Part shown: piece by piece, positions 42,458 to 50,569 of the stretch
Layout of the letters: each line of letters opens with the position of its first letter
Numbering within the stretch: the stretch's first letter is position 1
DNA from: Acidobacteriota bacterium
GTDB taxonomy: Bacteria > Acidobacteriota > Vicinamibacteria > Vicinamibacterales > UBA8438
NCBI GenBank assembly: GCA_009861545.1
Contig: VXME01000058.1
Location: 1-64,000, forward strand
DNA: 64,000 bases
Direction of reading: 5' to 3'
Program-made: the position numbers and the translations under genes
The notes under the pieces: generated by a model
Seen by the model: only the letters and a program-made list of their open reading frames with translations
What the model was told of the DNA's origin: nothing
Database searches by the model: none

Positions 42458-42897
42458 CGCTCGTGCTGGATACGAACGTGCTCGTATCCGGCCTGCTCTC
42501 TCCGTTTGGTGCCCCGGGCGAGATTGTCCGCCTCGTCACGAGTGCGGCCGTTCGCCTGTGCTACGACGCCCGCATTCTCGGCGAGTACCGTCAGGTGTTG
42601 CTGCGACCCGCGTTTCCATTCGGTCGCCCCCGGATCGAGTCCCTGCTCGACCAGATCCGGGCCGACGGAGATCTGGTGGTGCCGCACCCCCTTGCCGCGC
42701 CGCTGCCGGACCCGGACGACGAGGTCTTTCTGGCCGTCGCCCTTGCGGGTCGCGCCCAATGTCTCGTGACCGGGAACATCAGGCACTACCCGCAGGATCG
42801 CCGGCAGGGGGTACATGTCGTTGCACCGAGACAATTCCTCGATCTCTATCGCGCGGTGTCTCCAGGCGCCCCGCCGTGTCGCGTTCACGACGAGTAG
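42454..42897 (+). CDS. PIN-domain toxin
   Basis: 147 aa. Acidic PIN residues seen: Asp in LVLDTNVLVSGLLSPFG, Glu in LGEYRQVL, Asp in PDPDDEVFLAVAL and a final TGNIRHYP. This is the COG1569 PIN group, which pairs with Phd-like antitoxins; predicted to be a metal-dependent ribonuclease. It is translationally coupled to the antitoxin by a 4-bp overlap. Confidence 0.88.
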   Translation: MTLVLDTNVLVSGLLSPFGAPGEIVRLVTSAAVRLCYDARILGEYRQVLLRPAFPFGRPRIESLLDQIRADGDLVVPHPLAAPLPDPDDEVFLAVALAGRAQCLVTGNIRHYPQDRRQGVHVVAPRQFLDLYRAVSPGAPPCRVHDE

Positions 42898-43017
42898 GAC
42901 ACCGCACCGTGGCCGACCTCCGACCCGCGCTCCTGGCGCCGAATCGAGAGTTGCCCTCCGTTCGCCGGTGGGATATCGTGAGCCTGTTCCAGAGACCCTG
43001 TGCCCCGGAGGAATGCC

Positions 43018-43998
43018 ATGCCCGTTTCGCGACCGATTGCCCCGATTCTGCTCGCCGCGGCCGTCGCCGTGGTACTTGTCCAGCCCATGTTCGCCCAGAA
43101 CAGCGCCCGCATCTTCGGCGTGGTGAGCGACCACGAGGGGAACCCCGTCGAGGACGCCACCATCCTCCTGGAGTTCCAGGGCGGCATCACGCGCAGCTTC
43201 GAAACCACGTCGAACGACGAGGGCGAGTACATCCAGATGGGCTTGGCGAGCGGTCCCTACATCGTGACGGTCACCGCGGAAGGGATCGGCGCCTTGCGGT
43301 ACAGCGTCAGGGTGTCCGCCGGAGAGGAATTCGAGCTGGATGCGCAGGTCCTCGCCCCTGGACAGGTCGACCGCACGGGACTCTCGGCGGAGGAGATAGC
43401 CGAACTGGACGCGCGCGAAGCGACGGCCGGTGCGTTCGCGGGCGGCCTGGAGGCGGCGCGGGGAGGCAACTACGACGAGGCGGCGCAGCTCCTGACCGAA
43501 GCCATCGAGTCGACGCCGGACTGCGGCGAATGCCTCCGGAACCTGGGCATCGTCGAGTACCAGCGCGGGAACCACGACGAGGCCGAGCAGGCCCTGCTGC
43601 GGGCAACCGAGATCGCCCCGGACGACGCAGCGGCGTTCGACACGCTGGCCGCCGTCTACAACGCGCAGCGGCGCTTCGATGACGCTGGCGAGGCGAGCGC
43701 CGAGGCGTCCCGGATCCGGGGCGGCGCGACGGGCGGGGGCGGCGACGCCGGCGCGGTGTTCAACCAGGGCCTCGCCGCCTGGAACGCGGGGCGTACCGAT
43801 GAAGCCCGCGGCCACTTCGAACAGACCCTGGAACTGGACCCGAGCCACGGCGAGGCGAACTACTGGCTGGGCATGGCGAGCCTGAACGCCGGGCAGATCG
43901 CCGAGGCGGTCACCTACTGGCAAACCTACGTGGAACGCGAGCCCGACGGTCGCTTCGCGGCCCAGGCCTCCGGTCTGATCGCGCAACTCGCGCCGTAG
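43018..43998 (+). CDS. Secreted CarboxypepD_reg and TPR repeat protein
   Basis: About 326 aa from ATG 43018, with GGAGGAA at 43007 as a strong ribosome site (an in-frame ATG at 43000 is weaker). A signal peptide (IAPILLAAAVAVVLVQPMFAQ) is followed by a carboxypeptidase-regulatory Ig-like domain (ARIFGVVSDHEGNPVEDATILLEFQGG) and then about four TPR units (GNYDEAAQLLTEAIESTPDCGECLRNLGIVEYQRGNHDEAEQALLRATEIAPDD... and EARGHFEQTLELDPSHGEANYWLGMASLNAGQIAEAVTYWQ). Probably a periplasmic scaffold. Function unknown. Confidence 0.9.
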   Translation: MPVSRPIAPILLAAAVAVVLVQPMFAQNSARIFGVVSDHEGNPVEDATILLEFQGGITRSFETTSNDEGEYIQMGLASGPYIVTVTAEGIGALRYSVRVSAGEEFELDAQVLAPGQVDRTGLSAEEIAELDAREATAGAFAGGLEAARGGNYDEAAQLLTEAIESTPDCGECLRNLGIVEYQRGNHDEAEQALLRATEIAPDDAAAFDTLAAVYNAQRRFDDAGEASAEASRIRGGATGGGGDAGAVFNQGLAAWNAGRTDEARGHFEQTLELDPSHGEANYWLGMASLNAGQIAEAVTYWQTYVEREPDGRFAAQASGLIAQLAP

Positions 43999-44024
43999 AC
44001 CGTCGGCGGCGCCGGCTCCGCCGA

Positions 44025-44792
44025 CTACCTGCCCGGAAACTGGAGGAGGTTCCGGACCTCCTCCGACTCGAACGCCTGCCGGGCGATCGACTCCAGAATG
44101 CGGCTCTCGGCCCCGCTACGGACCGACCCGACGAGCATGACCACCGCCTGGTCCACGATGATGCGGAACGGCGGGATGATGTCTCCCGTCAGCGTGTAGT
44201 GCGACAAGGTTGGGTGCCGCAACGCGCGGGCGGCGATCTCCAGCCGCAGCCGATCGTCGCGGGCCGAAGCCGACTGCTGGGCAATCCCCATCCGGATGTC
44301 CTGCACGCCGGGGATCCTCGCCACCCGCTCGAACAGCTCCGCCGGTTTGTCGCGGTCCGGCGTCACGGCCCCGTTCAGGGTCACCACGCCGTCCTCCACG
44401 CCGCCGCCGACGTAGTCCCAGATGGTGATGTAGCGGTAGTTGATGATCGCCCGGCCCACCTCGCGGGCGATCTCGTTGTCGTCCTCGACCTCGGGGACTA
44501 CGAGCTCGCTGGCGACGGTCTCCACCTGGGGGAACGCCAGCGTGCGGTTGATCGCCTCGGTCTTGTCCCACAGCGTCGGCACGCTGCCGGCAAGCGTCGC
44601 CTCGGTGTCGTCAACGGTAACAGTCACGTCCTCCAGGTCGAGGCCATCGCGAAGCATCTCCGCCACGGCGGCCGCGACCGTCGGCCGGGACTGCGCCGCG
44701 CCGGTGGCCGCCTGCACCTCAAGGGAACCCAGCGTGAACAGGCCGGCCACGGCGAGAATGGTTGCCAGCGATCCGCGCGTTGGAGCATTCAT
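44025..44792 (-). CDS. Secreted BON-domain protein
   Basis: 255 aa from ATG 44792, which has an excellent GGAGGTGATC just upstream (GTG 44798 is less likely). Signal peptide LATILAVAGLFTLGSLEVQA. Three BON-like units: EDVTVTVDDTEATLAGSVPTLWDKTEAI, VEDGVVTLNGAVTPDRDKPAELFERVARIPGVQDIRM and FRIIVDQAVVMLVGSVRSGAESRILESIARQ. BON domains bind phospholipid or peptidoglycan-associated partners (OsmY/Kbp type) and are often stress linked. Convergent with the TPR gene. Confidence 0.9.
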   Translation of the reverse strand: MNAPTRGSLATILAVAGLFTLGSLEVQAATGAAQSRPTVAAAVAEMLRDGLDLEDVTVTVDDTEATLAGSVPTLWDKTEAINRTLAFPQVETVASELVVPEVEDDNEIAREVGRAIINYRYITIWDYVGGGVEDGVVTLNGAVTPDRDKPAELFERVARIPGVQDIRMGIAQQSASARDDRLRLEIAARALRHPTLSHYTLTGDIIPPFRIIVDQAVVMLVGSVRSGAESRILESIARQAFESEEVRNLLQFPGR

Positions 44793-44950
44793 GATCACCT
44801 CCCCTCCATCCTACTCCCATCGCGCACGTACTGGACCCGCCGCCGGGACGGCGAACAGACGCATGCCGCTATTCTCGCGGCGCCCGACTACCAGTGACGG
44901 GCAAAGACGGGGTAGCATGGTCCGTAGCTCGAAAAGGAGGTTGGATACCC

Positions 44951-46285
44951 ATGCGCCATCTTCCAGTGGTTTCGCCGATGTGCATACGTGCCGGACTGGC
45001 GATCTGCGGCTTCGCCCTTGCGGCGGGAGTCGCGTCCGAGACGCCGGCCCAGACCACCGAGGCTCCGTCGCCTCAGCAACCGGGGACCACCTTCCGGTCC
45101 GGGGTAACGCTGATTCGCACGGACGTCATCGTCCGCGACGCCAACGGGGCGTTCGTCCCCGATCTGACGGAGGCCGACTTCCGGATCGTAGAGGACGGGG
45201 TGCCGCAAGAAGTGGCCTCACTGATACTGGTGCACGGCGGCCGGGTCTTCAACCAGCTCGTGCCGCCGCCCCCCGTGCACGAGGGCATCATCCTCCCGGA
45301 GCAACGCGTCGACAGCCAGATTCCAGGACGGATCATCGTCTTCTTCGTCGACGCGATGCACCTGGAGCCGGAGGTCACCCCCCGGGTCCGCCACTTCGTC
45401 AAGGAGGTGGCCGACACCCTGGTGCACGACGGCGACCTGGTGGGGCTGATTTCCAACGGCCCGGGCGGAAAGGCGGTCGATCTCACCTACGACCTGGGCC
45501 ACGTGAAGTCGGCGGTGGACGGGATCGTCGGAACCGGCATGACGCCGCGCGACCTCATCGAGAACACGCAGGAGGGACCCGACGGCCCCGGCGAGCTCCG
45601 CTGGCGCGCGCACCGCGCGTTCATGGCGGTGAACGGCGTCCTGGAAGGGCTGGCGGGAATTCAGGACCGGCGCAAGGTCATCATCTACATCAGCACCGGA
45701 TACGACCTGAATCCCTTCGCCCTGCAGCGGCTGGTGCGCACCTCCATGCGCGACGAGCTCCTGCGCGAGCGGCCACTCGACCTGGCCGGCGGCGGCGCCG
45801 GCACCGACCCGCGCATCCTGATGAGTCCGCTCAACCGCGTCGAGCGCCAGGGAGTCGTGTTCGCCGACAGCGAGCTCATCAGCGAGCTGGCCGAGCTGAG
45901 CGACACGGCCACCCGCGCCAACACGACGCTGTACACCATGGACCCGCGGGGACTCATCTCCAGTCCCGACATCGACTACAACGTGCCGATCGAGGCTTGG
46001 CGCGAGTACATGATGGCGGCCCGCTCCAGCCTGCGCACACTGGCAGAGCTCACCGGCGGCATCTCCATCGTCAACACGAACAACTTCTCCGAGCTTCTGC
46101 AGCAAATCGACGCGGAGACGAGCGACTACTACGTCGTCGGCTACTACACCAGCAACCCCGACCCCACCCACCGGCGACGCGCGCTACGCGTGAGCGTCGC
46201 CCGCGACGGCCTCCACGTACAGGCGCGCGATTCGTATACGCTCGCCCGGACGGGCGAGCCCGTTGAGCTGCCGGGAGGGCCCTGA
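44951..46285 (+). CDS. Secreted VWFA-related acidobacterial-domain protein
   Basis: 444 aa from ATG 44951 with AAGGAGG upstream. A signal peptide (MCIRAGLAICGFALAAGVASETPAQ) is followed by the family start (TLIRTDVIVRDANGAFVPDLTEADFRIVEDGVPQEV) and a VWA-like core (RIIVFFVDAMHLEPEVTPRVRHFV, KVIIYISTGYDLNPF, LYTMDPRGL, DYYVVGYYTSNPDP). MIDAS is degenerate: DAMHL in place of DxSxS. Characteristic of Acidobacteriota, function unknown. It is followed by a hairpin that could end transcription. Confidence 0.9.
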   Translation: MRHLPVVSPMCIRAGLAICGFALAAGVASETPAQTTEAPSPQQPGTTFRSGVTLIRTDVIVRDANGAFVPDLTEADFRIVEDGVPQEVASLILVHGGRVFNQLVPPPPVHEGIILPEQRVDSQIPGRIIVFFVDAMHLEPEVTPRVRHFVKEVADTLVHDGDLVGLISNGPGGKAVDLTYDLGHVKSAVDGIVGTGMTPRDLIENTQEGPDGPGELRWRAHRAFMAVNGVLEGLAGIQDRRKVIIYISTGYDLNPFALQRLVRTSMRDELLRERPLDLAGGGAGTDPRILMSPLNRVERQGVVFADSELISELAELSDTATRANTTLYTMDPRGLISSPDIDYNVPIEAWREYMMAARSSLRTLAELTGGISIVNTNNFSELLQQIDAETSDYYVVGYYTSNPDPTHRRRALRVSVARDGLHVQARDSYTLARTGEPVELPGGP

Positions 46286-46337
46286 GGCGCGGTCAGCAGG
46301 GGCGGCTGGACTCAGCGCGCACCGTTATGGCTCAACC

Positions 46338-46374
46338 GTGACGCTGGTGGCGGTGCGCTCGCCGCCAGCGTCAC
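46338..46374 (+). terminator. Stem-loop after the VWFA-related gene
   Basis: GTGACGCTGGTGGCG (46338-46352) pairs with CGCCGCCAGCGTCAC (46360-46374) over 15 bp with one G-U, around a 7-nt loop. There is no T-run after it, so it may be a weak terminator or an mRNA-stability hairpin. It lies 53 bp past the stop. Confidence 0.5.
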
Positions 46375-46449
46375 TGCTGCCGGCGCATGCCGGCGGGTGG
46401 CGTGTCGCCGCTCTGACCGCCGAGGTTGATCTCGATCACCCGCACGCGT

Positions 46450-46687
46450 TCATCCCACCCGCCGGATCTCCATCCGAATAGCGTCGAGTTCCGCTCGCAT
46501 CGTGCCGTGTTCCGCCCGCATGTCGGCCCGGTATCCTGTCATGCTCCGCCCGCATGTCCAGACGGAGCTCTCGGATTGCAGCCTGGATGTCGTCGATGCG
46601 GGCGTTCGTGGAACACGACCCGCCGACAATCGAAACCGCGACGGCTGCGCCGGTCGCCATGACGGTCAGCCGATCCGCAAGGGTCAT
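46450..46687 (-). pseudogene. Frameshifted small membrane coiled-coil protein
   Basis: ATG 46687 opens MTLADRLTVMATGAAVAVSIVGG, one membrane helix, then a coiled coil NARIDDIQAAIRELRLDMRAEHDRI. At about 46538 the frame changes, but the neighbouring frame continues the same pattern (ADMRAEHGTMRAELDAIRMEIRRVG) and stops at 46450. The gene would be about 79 codons with a 1-nt indel. The heptad-like unit DMRAEH is repeated, which favours slippage. A related intact small gene with the same plan lies at 61920-62201. Real mutation or sequencing error cannot be told apart here. Confidence 0.65.
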
Positions 46688-46812
46688 ACCCAACAACCCT
46701 ACCACAGTTTTACACTATAGAGAACGCGTGCGTGCGACCCGACCGTCGCACTGCGCGCGTCGATACGCTGTGGACCGGCTTGGGCGGCACGCGAAACGCA
46801 CCGTACAAGAAA

Positions 46813-46845
46813 GGAGCCGGACGCCCCTCGCGGGCGCCCGGCTCC
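46813..46845 (-). terminator. Terminator-like hairpin of TonB receptor 1
   Basis: GGAGCCGGACGCCC (46813-46826) and GGGCGCCCGGCTCC (46832-46845) pair over 14 bp; the single A/G mismatch becomes a G-U pair in the minus-strand RNA, which fits a terminator for the receptor. The U-tract is poor (CUUUCUUGU). It has a near copy at 50506-50537. Confidence 0.65.
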
Positions 46846-46877
46846 ACGTGACCTCGGTCAGTCTCTAGACGCGCTGC

Positions 46878-49800
46878 CTAGAAGCCGTACCGAATCCCGA
46901 AGTTCGCCTGACGCGGGATACCACCAGAGCGCAGCGACGTGTAGTTCAGGAAGTTGCCGCTGTCGTAGTTCCCGGTCGGGTTGTTGAAGTTCGGGCGGTT
47001 GAAGAGGTTGATGATGTCGAAGTAGATGTCGAGCGTGTCCCCCTCCGCCGGGCGGGCCCGCCACCCGAACCGCAGGTCCAGGTTGATGAAGTCCGCCGCT
47101 CGCGCGCCGCCCTGGCGGCCGTTGTGTTCCACCGTGATCGGGTTCCGGTGCGTGCGATCGGGGAATATGGCCGTGGGGTTGTAGGACCCGGCGGGAAGCG
47201 GATCCCAGTTGGTCCCGTTCCTGTCCAGGTCGACCCGGGCGTTGTAGACGGTGAACGGGTTCTTGCTCATGTAGCGGAAGATGGGGCTCAGGGTGATCCC
47301 ACCCGGCAGCTCCGTGCGCCCGCTCAGCGTCAGGATGTGCAGGCGGTCCTGCTCGGCCGGCTGCCAGTTCCGGTCCATGTGCAGGTTGCCGAGGACCTGG
47401 GTCTGGACGCCGTTGAGGCTGACGCCGTTGGTGCCGTACTGCTCGAAGGTATCGCCGCGCGAGTGGCCCAGCGCGTACGAGAGCCGCATGCCCCAGCGGT
47501 CCGAGTAGCGCTTCTCCACCGAGACGTTCAGGCCGTCATAGGCCGACAGCCCGACGCTCTCGATCGACAGCAGCCGCCCCTGCCAGACGCCAATCGGCAG
47601 GCCGGCCGGACCGAGGCCCGTCGCCGGATCCACCTTCGCGCACTCCATGGCGAGCAGGGCGGGATTGCTGTAGAGGCCGGCGGTCGCCGCCCCTGCCGCA
47701 CAGCTCGGGAACGAGTTCAGCCCCCCGATGCCCGGCGAGCCGTTCTCGGGCCGGTCGTAGACCCCGCCCCGCTCCGTCCCGTACCACGCATCGTACCACG
47801 TGAGCGGGTCGCTGCTGTCGGTGCCGGAGCGCAACGGCGCCACGTAGTTGATGCGGTTGAGCAGTCCAGAGCCCCGGATGTTGACGTAGTCGACCCCGAC
47901 CGACAGCGTCGGCATCAGCTCGCGCTCGAAACCCAGCGTGAGCTGCTTGAACAACGGCTGCTGGCGGCGGTAGTTGTCGATGTAGACGTTCGACTCGTTG
48001 AAGCGGTCCGTGGTGCCCGGGGGGTAGACCGAATTCACGAAGTCATGATTCACCAGTGGGCAGTGCGACGCGCCGTCGCGGATGGTCGCCGGCCCGCACT
48101 CCCCGGCCGCCGCCGAGCCGATGCGCAGGGCCTGCTGCAGCTCGGGGTCCTGGATCGGCATGCCGTTCCGCGGCCCGGGATCCTCCTGTCCGCCCTGCTC
48201 GCCCCCACCGCGGGGGAACGAGGCGACGAAGGAGTTGTTGATGACCGGATCCTGCAGGACGTTGTCGAGCCCGCTGAAGAGCGTCCGGTCATAGAAATAC
48301 CCGTAGCCCGCCCGCAGAACGGAACGGCCGTCGCCCGTCACGTCGTAGGCGACCGAGAGCCGGGGCGAGACGTTGTTCCAGTCGCGCGGATCCGTCCCGG
48401 GCACCATCAGCGGGTTGTCGGTCCGTGCGGCGCTGATCATCTCGGCGTCCCACCGCACCCCGAGCCCCAGCGTCCAGCGCTCGTTCAGCGTCCACTTGTC
48501 CTGGAAGAACGTCTCCCACGTGTTGATGGGGTAGGCGAACTGGTTGCCGGTGGGCGCGCCGACGCGAATCTGGAGCCGTTCGGGGTAGGTCGAGTAGTCG
48601 TTGATGTCGAACGGCATGTCGGTATTGAAGTGGAACGCGCCGCCCAGGAAGTTCTCGCGGAAGTCGTCGATGAACGACCGGTGGAACGTGCCGCCGAACT
48701 TGAAGTCGTGATCGCCCATCTTGTCGGGGACGAACCACGAGGTGGTGTTGTTGTACTGCCACTGCGAGTCGATGCGGCCGCCGGCCCACGGCGCGATATT
48801 GTCCCAGAAACTGCTCATTCTGTAGCCGGGCGCCAGGTTCCGCATCTGCCCGTCGCGGGTCACGTGCCCGTTCAGGTCGTACCATGCCGGAGAGGCCCCC
48901 GCGGCGTTCTCGTAGCTGCGGGTGATCCGCACCGTGTTGACGACGTTGTTGCCGATGACGCTGGTGTAGCTCCCGACCCAGATCATCTCGTCGTCTTCCT
49001 GGTTGTGCCCCGAGGTCAGCGTCCGGTTGCCGTAGCGGTCGGTCTCCGGGCTGAGCTCGCGCATGAACCGCAGGGCCCACGAGTTGTTCCCGTTGATCTG
49101 GTGGTCCACCCGGTACATGGTGTTCCACGCACGCCATTTCTCCGGTACGGACCAGTCCAGATCCGGACGGCTGTTGAACTGCCGCGTCCTGGCCGGGTTG
49201 GTCAGCCGCCGCTCGAGGCTCACGAAGAAGTGCGCCCTGTCCTGCACGATCGGCCCGCCGAAGACGCCGCCGAACTCGTACTTGTTGTTCGGCGGCTTCT
49301 CTACGCTCGAGTCTTCCTGGAACAACTGGTTGTTGAAGTAGTCGCGCGCCGTCATGCCGGTGCTGGTGCTGTAGCTGAAGCCGGCTCCGGACCACTGGTT
49401 CGTCCCCCGCTTGGTCACCGCGTTGATGACGGCGCCGGACGAGCGGCCGAACTCGGCGTCGAACTGTCCGCTGACGACCTGGAACTCCTGCACAGATTCG
49501 ATCGCCACCTTGACTTGGCTGCCGCCCGCGCCGCCGCCGGTGGAGTCGTTGTTGTACCCCCCGTCGACGTTCAGCGAGCTGGCCGCGGCGGTCTGCCCGT
49601 TGGCGATGATCCCGTCGTTGCCCTGCGAGCTCGACGGCAGGAACTGGATGCCCGGCAGTAGCGAGATCGCGGCGAACGCGCTGCGGTTGACCAGCGGCAT
49701 CTCCACCAACTCGGCGTTGTCGAGCGTGCCGCCCACCTCGGCCGAGGTGAGGTCGACCAGCGGGGCCTGCCCGGAGACGGTCACCGTCTCCTCGAGGGCG

Positions 49801-50135
49801 CCCACGCCGAGGATGATGTCGAGCGGGACGGTCGCCCCGACCCGCAGCTCGTAGCCGGTCGTCTGGAACGTGCTGAAACCGGGCAGCGCGGCGGTGACCG
49901 TGAAGACCCCCGGCAGCAACTGCGCCGCGAAGTAGCTTCCGTCACCGCCGGTGATGACTTCGCGGAAGGTCCCGTCCGCCTCGTTCTGGATGAAGACGGT
50001 CACCCCCGGAAGCGCGCCTCCCGTCTCGTCGGTGACCGTCCCTCGAAGCTCCGTCCGACCCACCTGTGCCAGGGCCGGCGCCGCCGCCGCGCCCACGAGC
50101 GCGCCGACGATCAGGAATGTCGTAAGCCTTCGCAC
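46878..50135 (-). CDS. Oar-like TonB-dependent receptor 1 (tandem duplicate)
   Basis: 1085 aa from GTG 50135 (AAGGAGG 6-7 bases upstream). Signal peptide FLIVGALVGAAAAPALAQ; carboxypeptidase-regulatory domain (TELRGTVTDETGGALPGVTVFIQNEADGTF, residues about 27-110); plug (GQAPLVDLTSAEVGGTLDNAELVEMPL, VSGQFDAEFGRSSGAVINAVTKRG); then a large 22-strand-type barrel ending in ARHRNPITVEHNG...FGIRYGF with the terminal aromatic typical of outer-membrane proteins. Such receptors import large substrates or carry out outer-membrane export in Acidobacteriota; substrate unknown. It is a tandem paralogue of the gene at 50570-53803. Confidence 0.93.
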   Translation of the reverse strand: MRRLTTFLIVGALVGAAAAPALAQVGRTELRGTVTDETGGALPGVTVFIQNEADGTFREVITGGDGSYFAAQLLPGVFTVTAALPGFSTFQTTGYELRVGATVPLDIILGVGALEETVTVSGQAPLVDLTSAEVGGTLDNAELVEMPLVNRSAFAAISLLPGIQFLPSSSQGNDGIIANGQTAAASSLNVDGGYNNDSTGGGAGGSQVKVAIESVQEFQVVSGQFDAEFGRSSGAVINAVTKRGTNQWSGAGFSYSTSTGMTARDYFNNQLFQEDSSVEKPPNNKYEFGGVFGGPIVQDRAHFFVSLERRLTNPARTRQFNSRPDLDWSVPEKWRAWNTMYRVDHQINGNNSWALRFMRELSPETDRYGNRTLTSGHNQEDDEMIWVGSYTSVIGNNVVNTVRITRSYENAAGASPAWYDLNGHVTRDGQMRNLAPGYRMSSFWDNIAPWAGGRIDSQWQYNNTTSWFVPDKMGDHDFKFGGTFHRSFIDDFRENFLGGAFHFNTDMPFDINDYSTYPERLQIRVGAPTGNQFAYPINTWETFFQDKWTLNERWTLGLGVRWDAEMISAARTDNPLMVPGTDPRDWNNVSPRLSVAYDVTGDGRSVLRAGYGYFYDRTLFSGLDNVLQDPVINNSFVASFPRGGGEQGGQEDPGPRNGMPIQDPELQQALRIGSAAAGECGPATIRDGASHCPLVNHDFVNSVYPPGTTDRFNESNVYIDNYRRQQPLFKQLTLGFERELMPTLSVGVDYVNIRGSGLLNRINYVAPLRSGTDSSDPLTWYDAWYGTERGGVYDRPENGSPGIGGLNSFPSCAAGAATAGLYSNPALLAMECAKVDPATGLGPAGLPIGVWQGRLLSIESVGLSAYDGLNVSVEKRYSDRWGMRLSYALGHSRGDTFEQYGTNGVSLNGVQTQVLGNLHMDRNWQPAEQDRLHILTLSGRTELPGGITLSPIFRYMSKNPFTVYNARVDLDRNGTNWDPLPAGSYNPTAIFPDRTHRNPITVEHNGRQGGARAADFINLDLRFGWRARPAEGDTLDIYFDIINLFNRPNFNNPTGNYDSGNFLNYTSLRSGGIPRQANFGIRYGF
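49741..49958. repeat. 218-bp exact repeat shared by the two TonB receptors, copy 1
   Basis: Reading the two genes side by side, 49741-49958 and 53409-53626 are identical at every base, while positions just outside (49740 against 53408, 49959 against 53627) differ. The segment encodes much of the N-terminal regulatory domain and the start of the plug. Synonymous sites are also unchanged, which points to recent gene conversion or duplication. Confidence 0.85.
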
Positions 50136-50268
50136 TATTCCATCCTCCTTCTAAAACCGAAACGAACGATCAGCGGTTTTTTCGGATTGACGCAGGCGGC
50201 CACGTTGCCGACTGCCCGTGCTTCCCGGCTCTACCTGTCTCACTGCCCTCCTTGATAACACTCAACCC

Positions 50269-50278
50269 GCGAAATCGC
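50269..50278. promoter_or_regulatory. Conserved GCGA-N2-TCGC element upstream of TonB receptor 1
   Basis: GCGAAATCGC, a short inverted repeat, is followed by a TAGCGCAGACGC-like stretch. The same block occurs upstream of receptor 2 at 53958. It is 134 bp before the receptor start and could be an operator or part of a promoter. The rest of 50136-50569 holds no gene, only the BamHI-type palindrome at 50459-50478 and the next terminator. Confidence 0.4.
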
Positions 50279-50458
50279 ACCCTAGCGCAGACGCGCGTCG
50301 GTTGGCAAGTCCGTTTCGCCCCCGCGCGCCCCTGGTGCGCTCTGATTGCATACTCCGGGCCATCTCGTCAGCGACGCTGCGGAGCCCGGCAACGCCCGCC
50401 AATGTTCGCGTCGCGTGACAGATCGCCACGCCCTCGCCACGGCGGGATCCCGATTCCT

Positions 50459-50478
50459 GGATCCGGGATCCCGGATCC
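50459..50478. repeat. 20-bp perfect palindrome
   Basis: GGATCCGGGATCCCGGATCC reads the same on both strands. A shorter palindrome, CGGGATCCCG (50443-50452), sits just before it. Together they form a REP-like extragenic element between the two TonB receptors, close to the terminator of the second one. Confidence 0.7.
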
Positions 50479-50505
50479 TCGCCGGCCCGGGAGGCGTACA
50501 GAAGG

Positions 50506-50537
50506 GGAGCCGGACGCCCTCGGGGGCGCCCGGCTCC
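50506..50537 (-). terminator. Terminator-like hairpin of TonB receptor 2
   Basis: GGAGCCGGACGCCC (50506-50519) pairs with GGGCGCCCGGCTCC (50524-50537) with a 4-nt loop and one G-U in the minus-strand RNA. It is a near copy of the hairpin after receptor 1, showing the duplication unit includes the terminator. Confidence 0.65.
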
Positions 50538-50569
50538 AAGTGACTCCGGTCAGACTCTGTACGCGCCGC

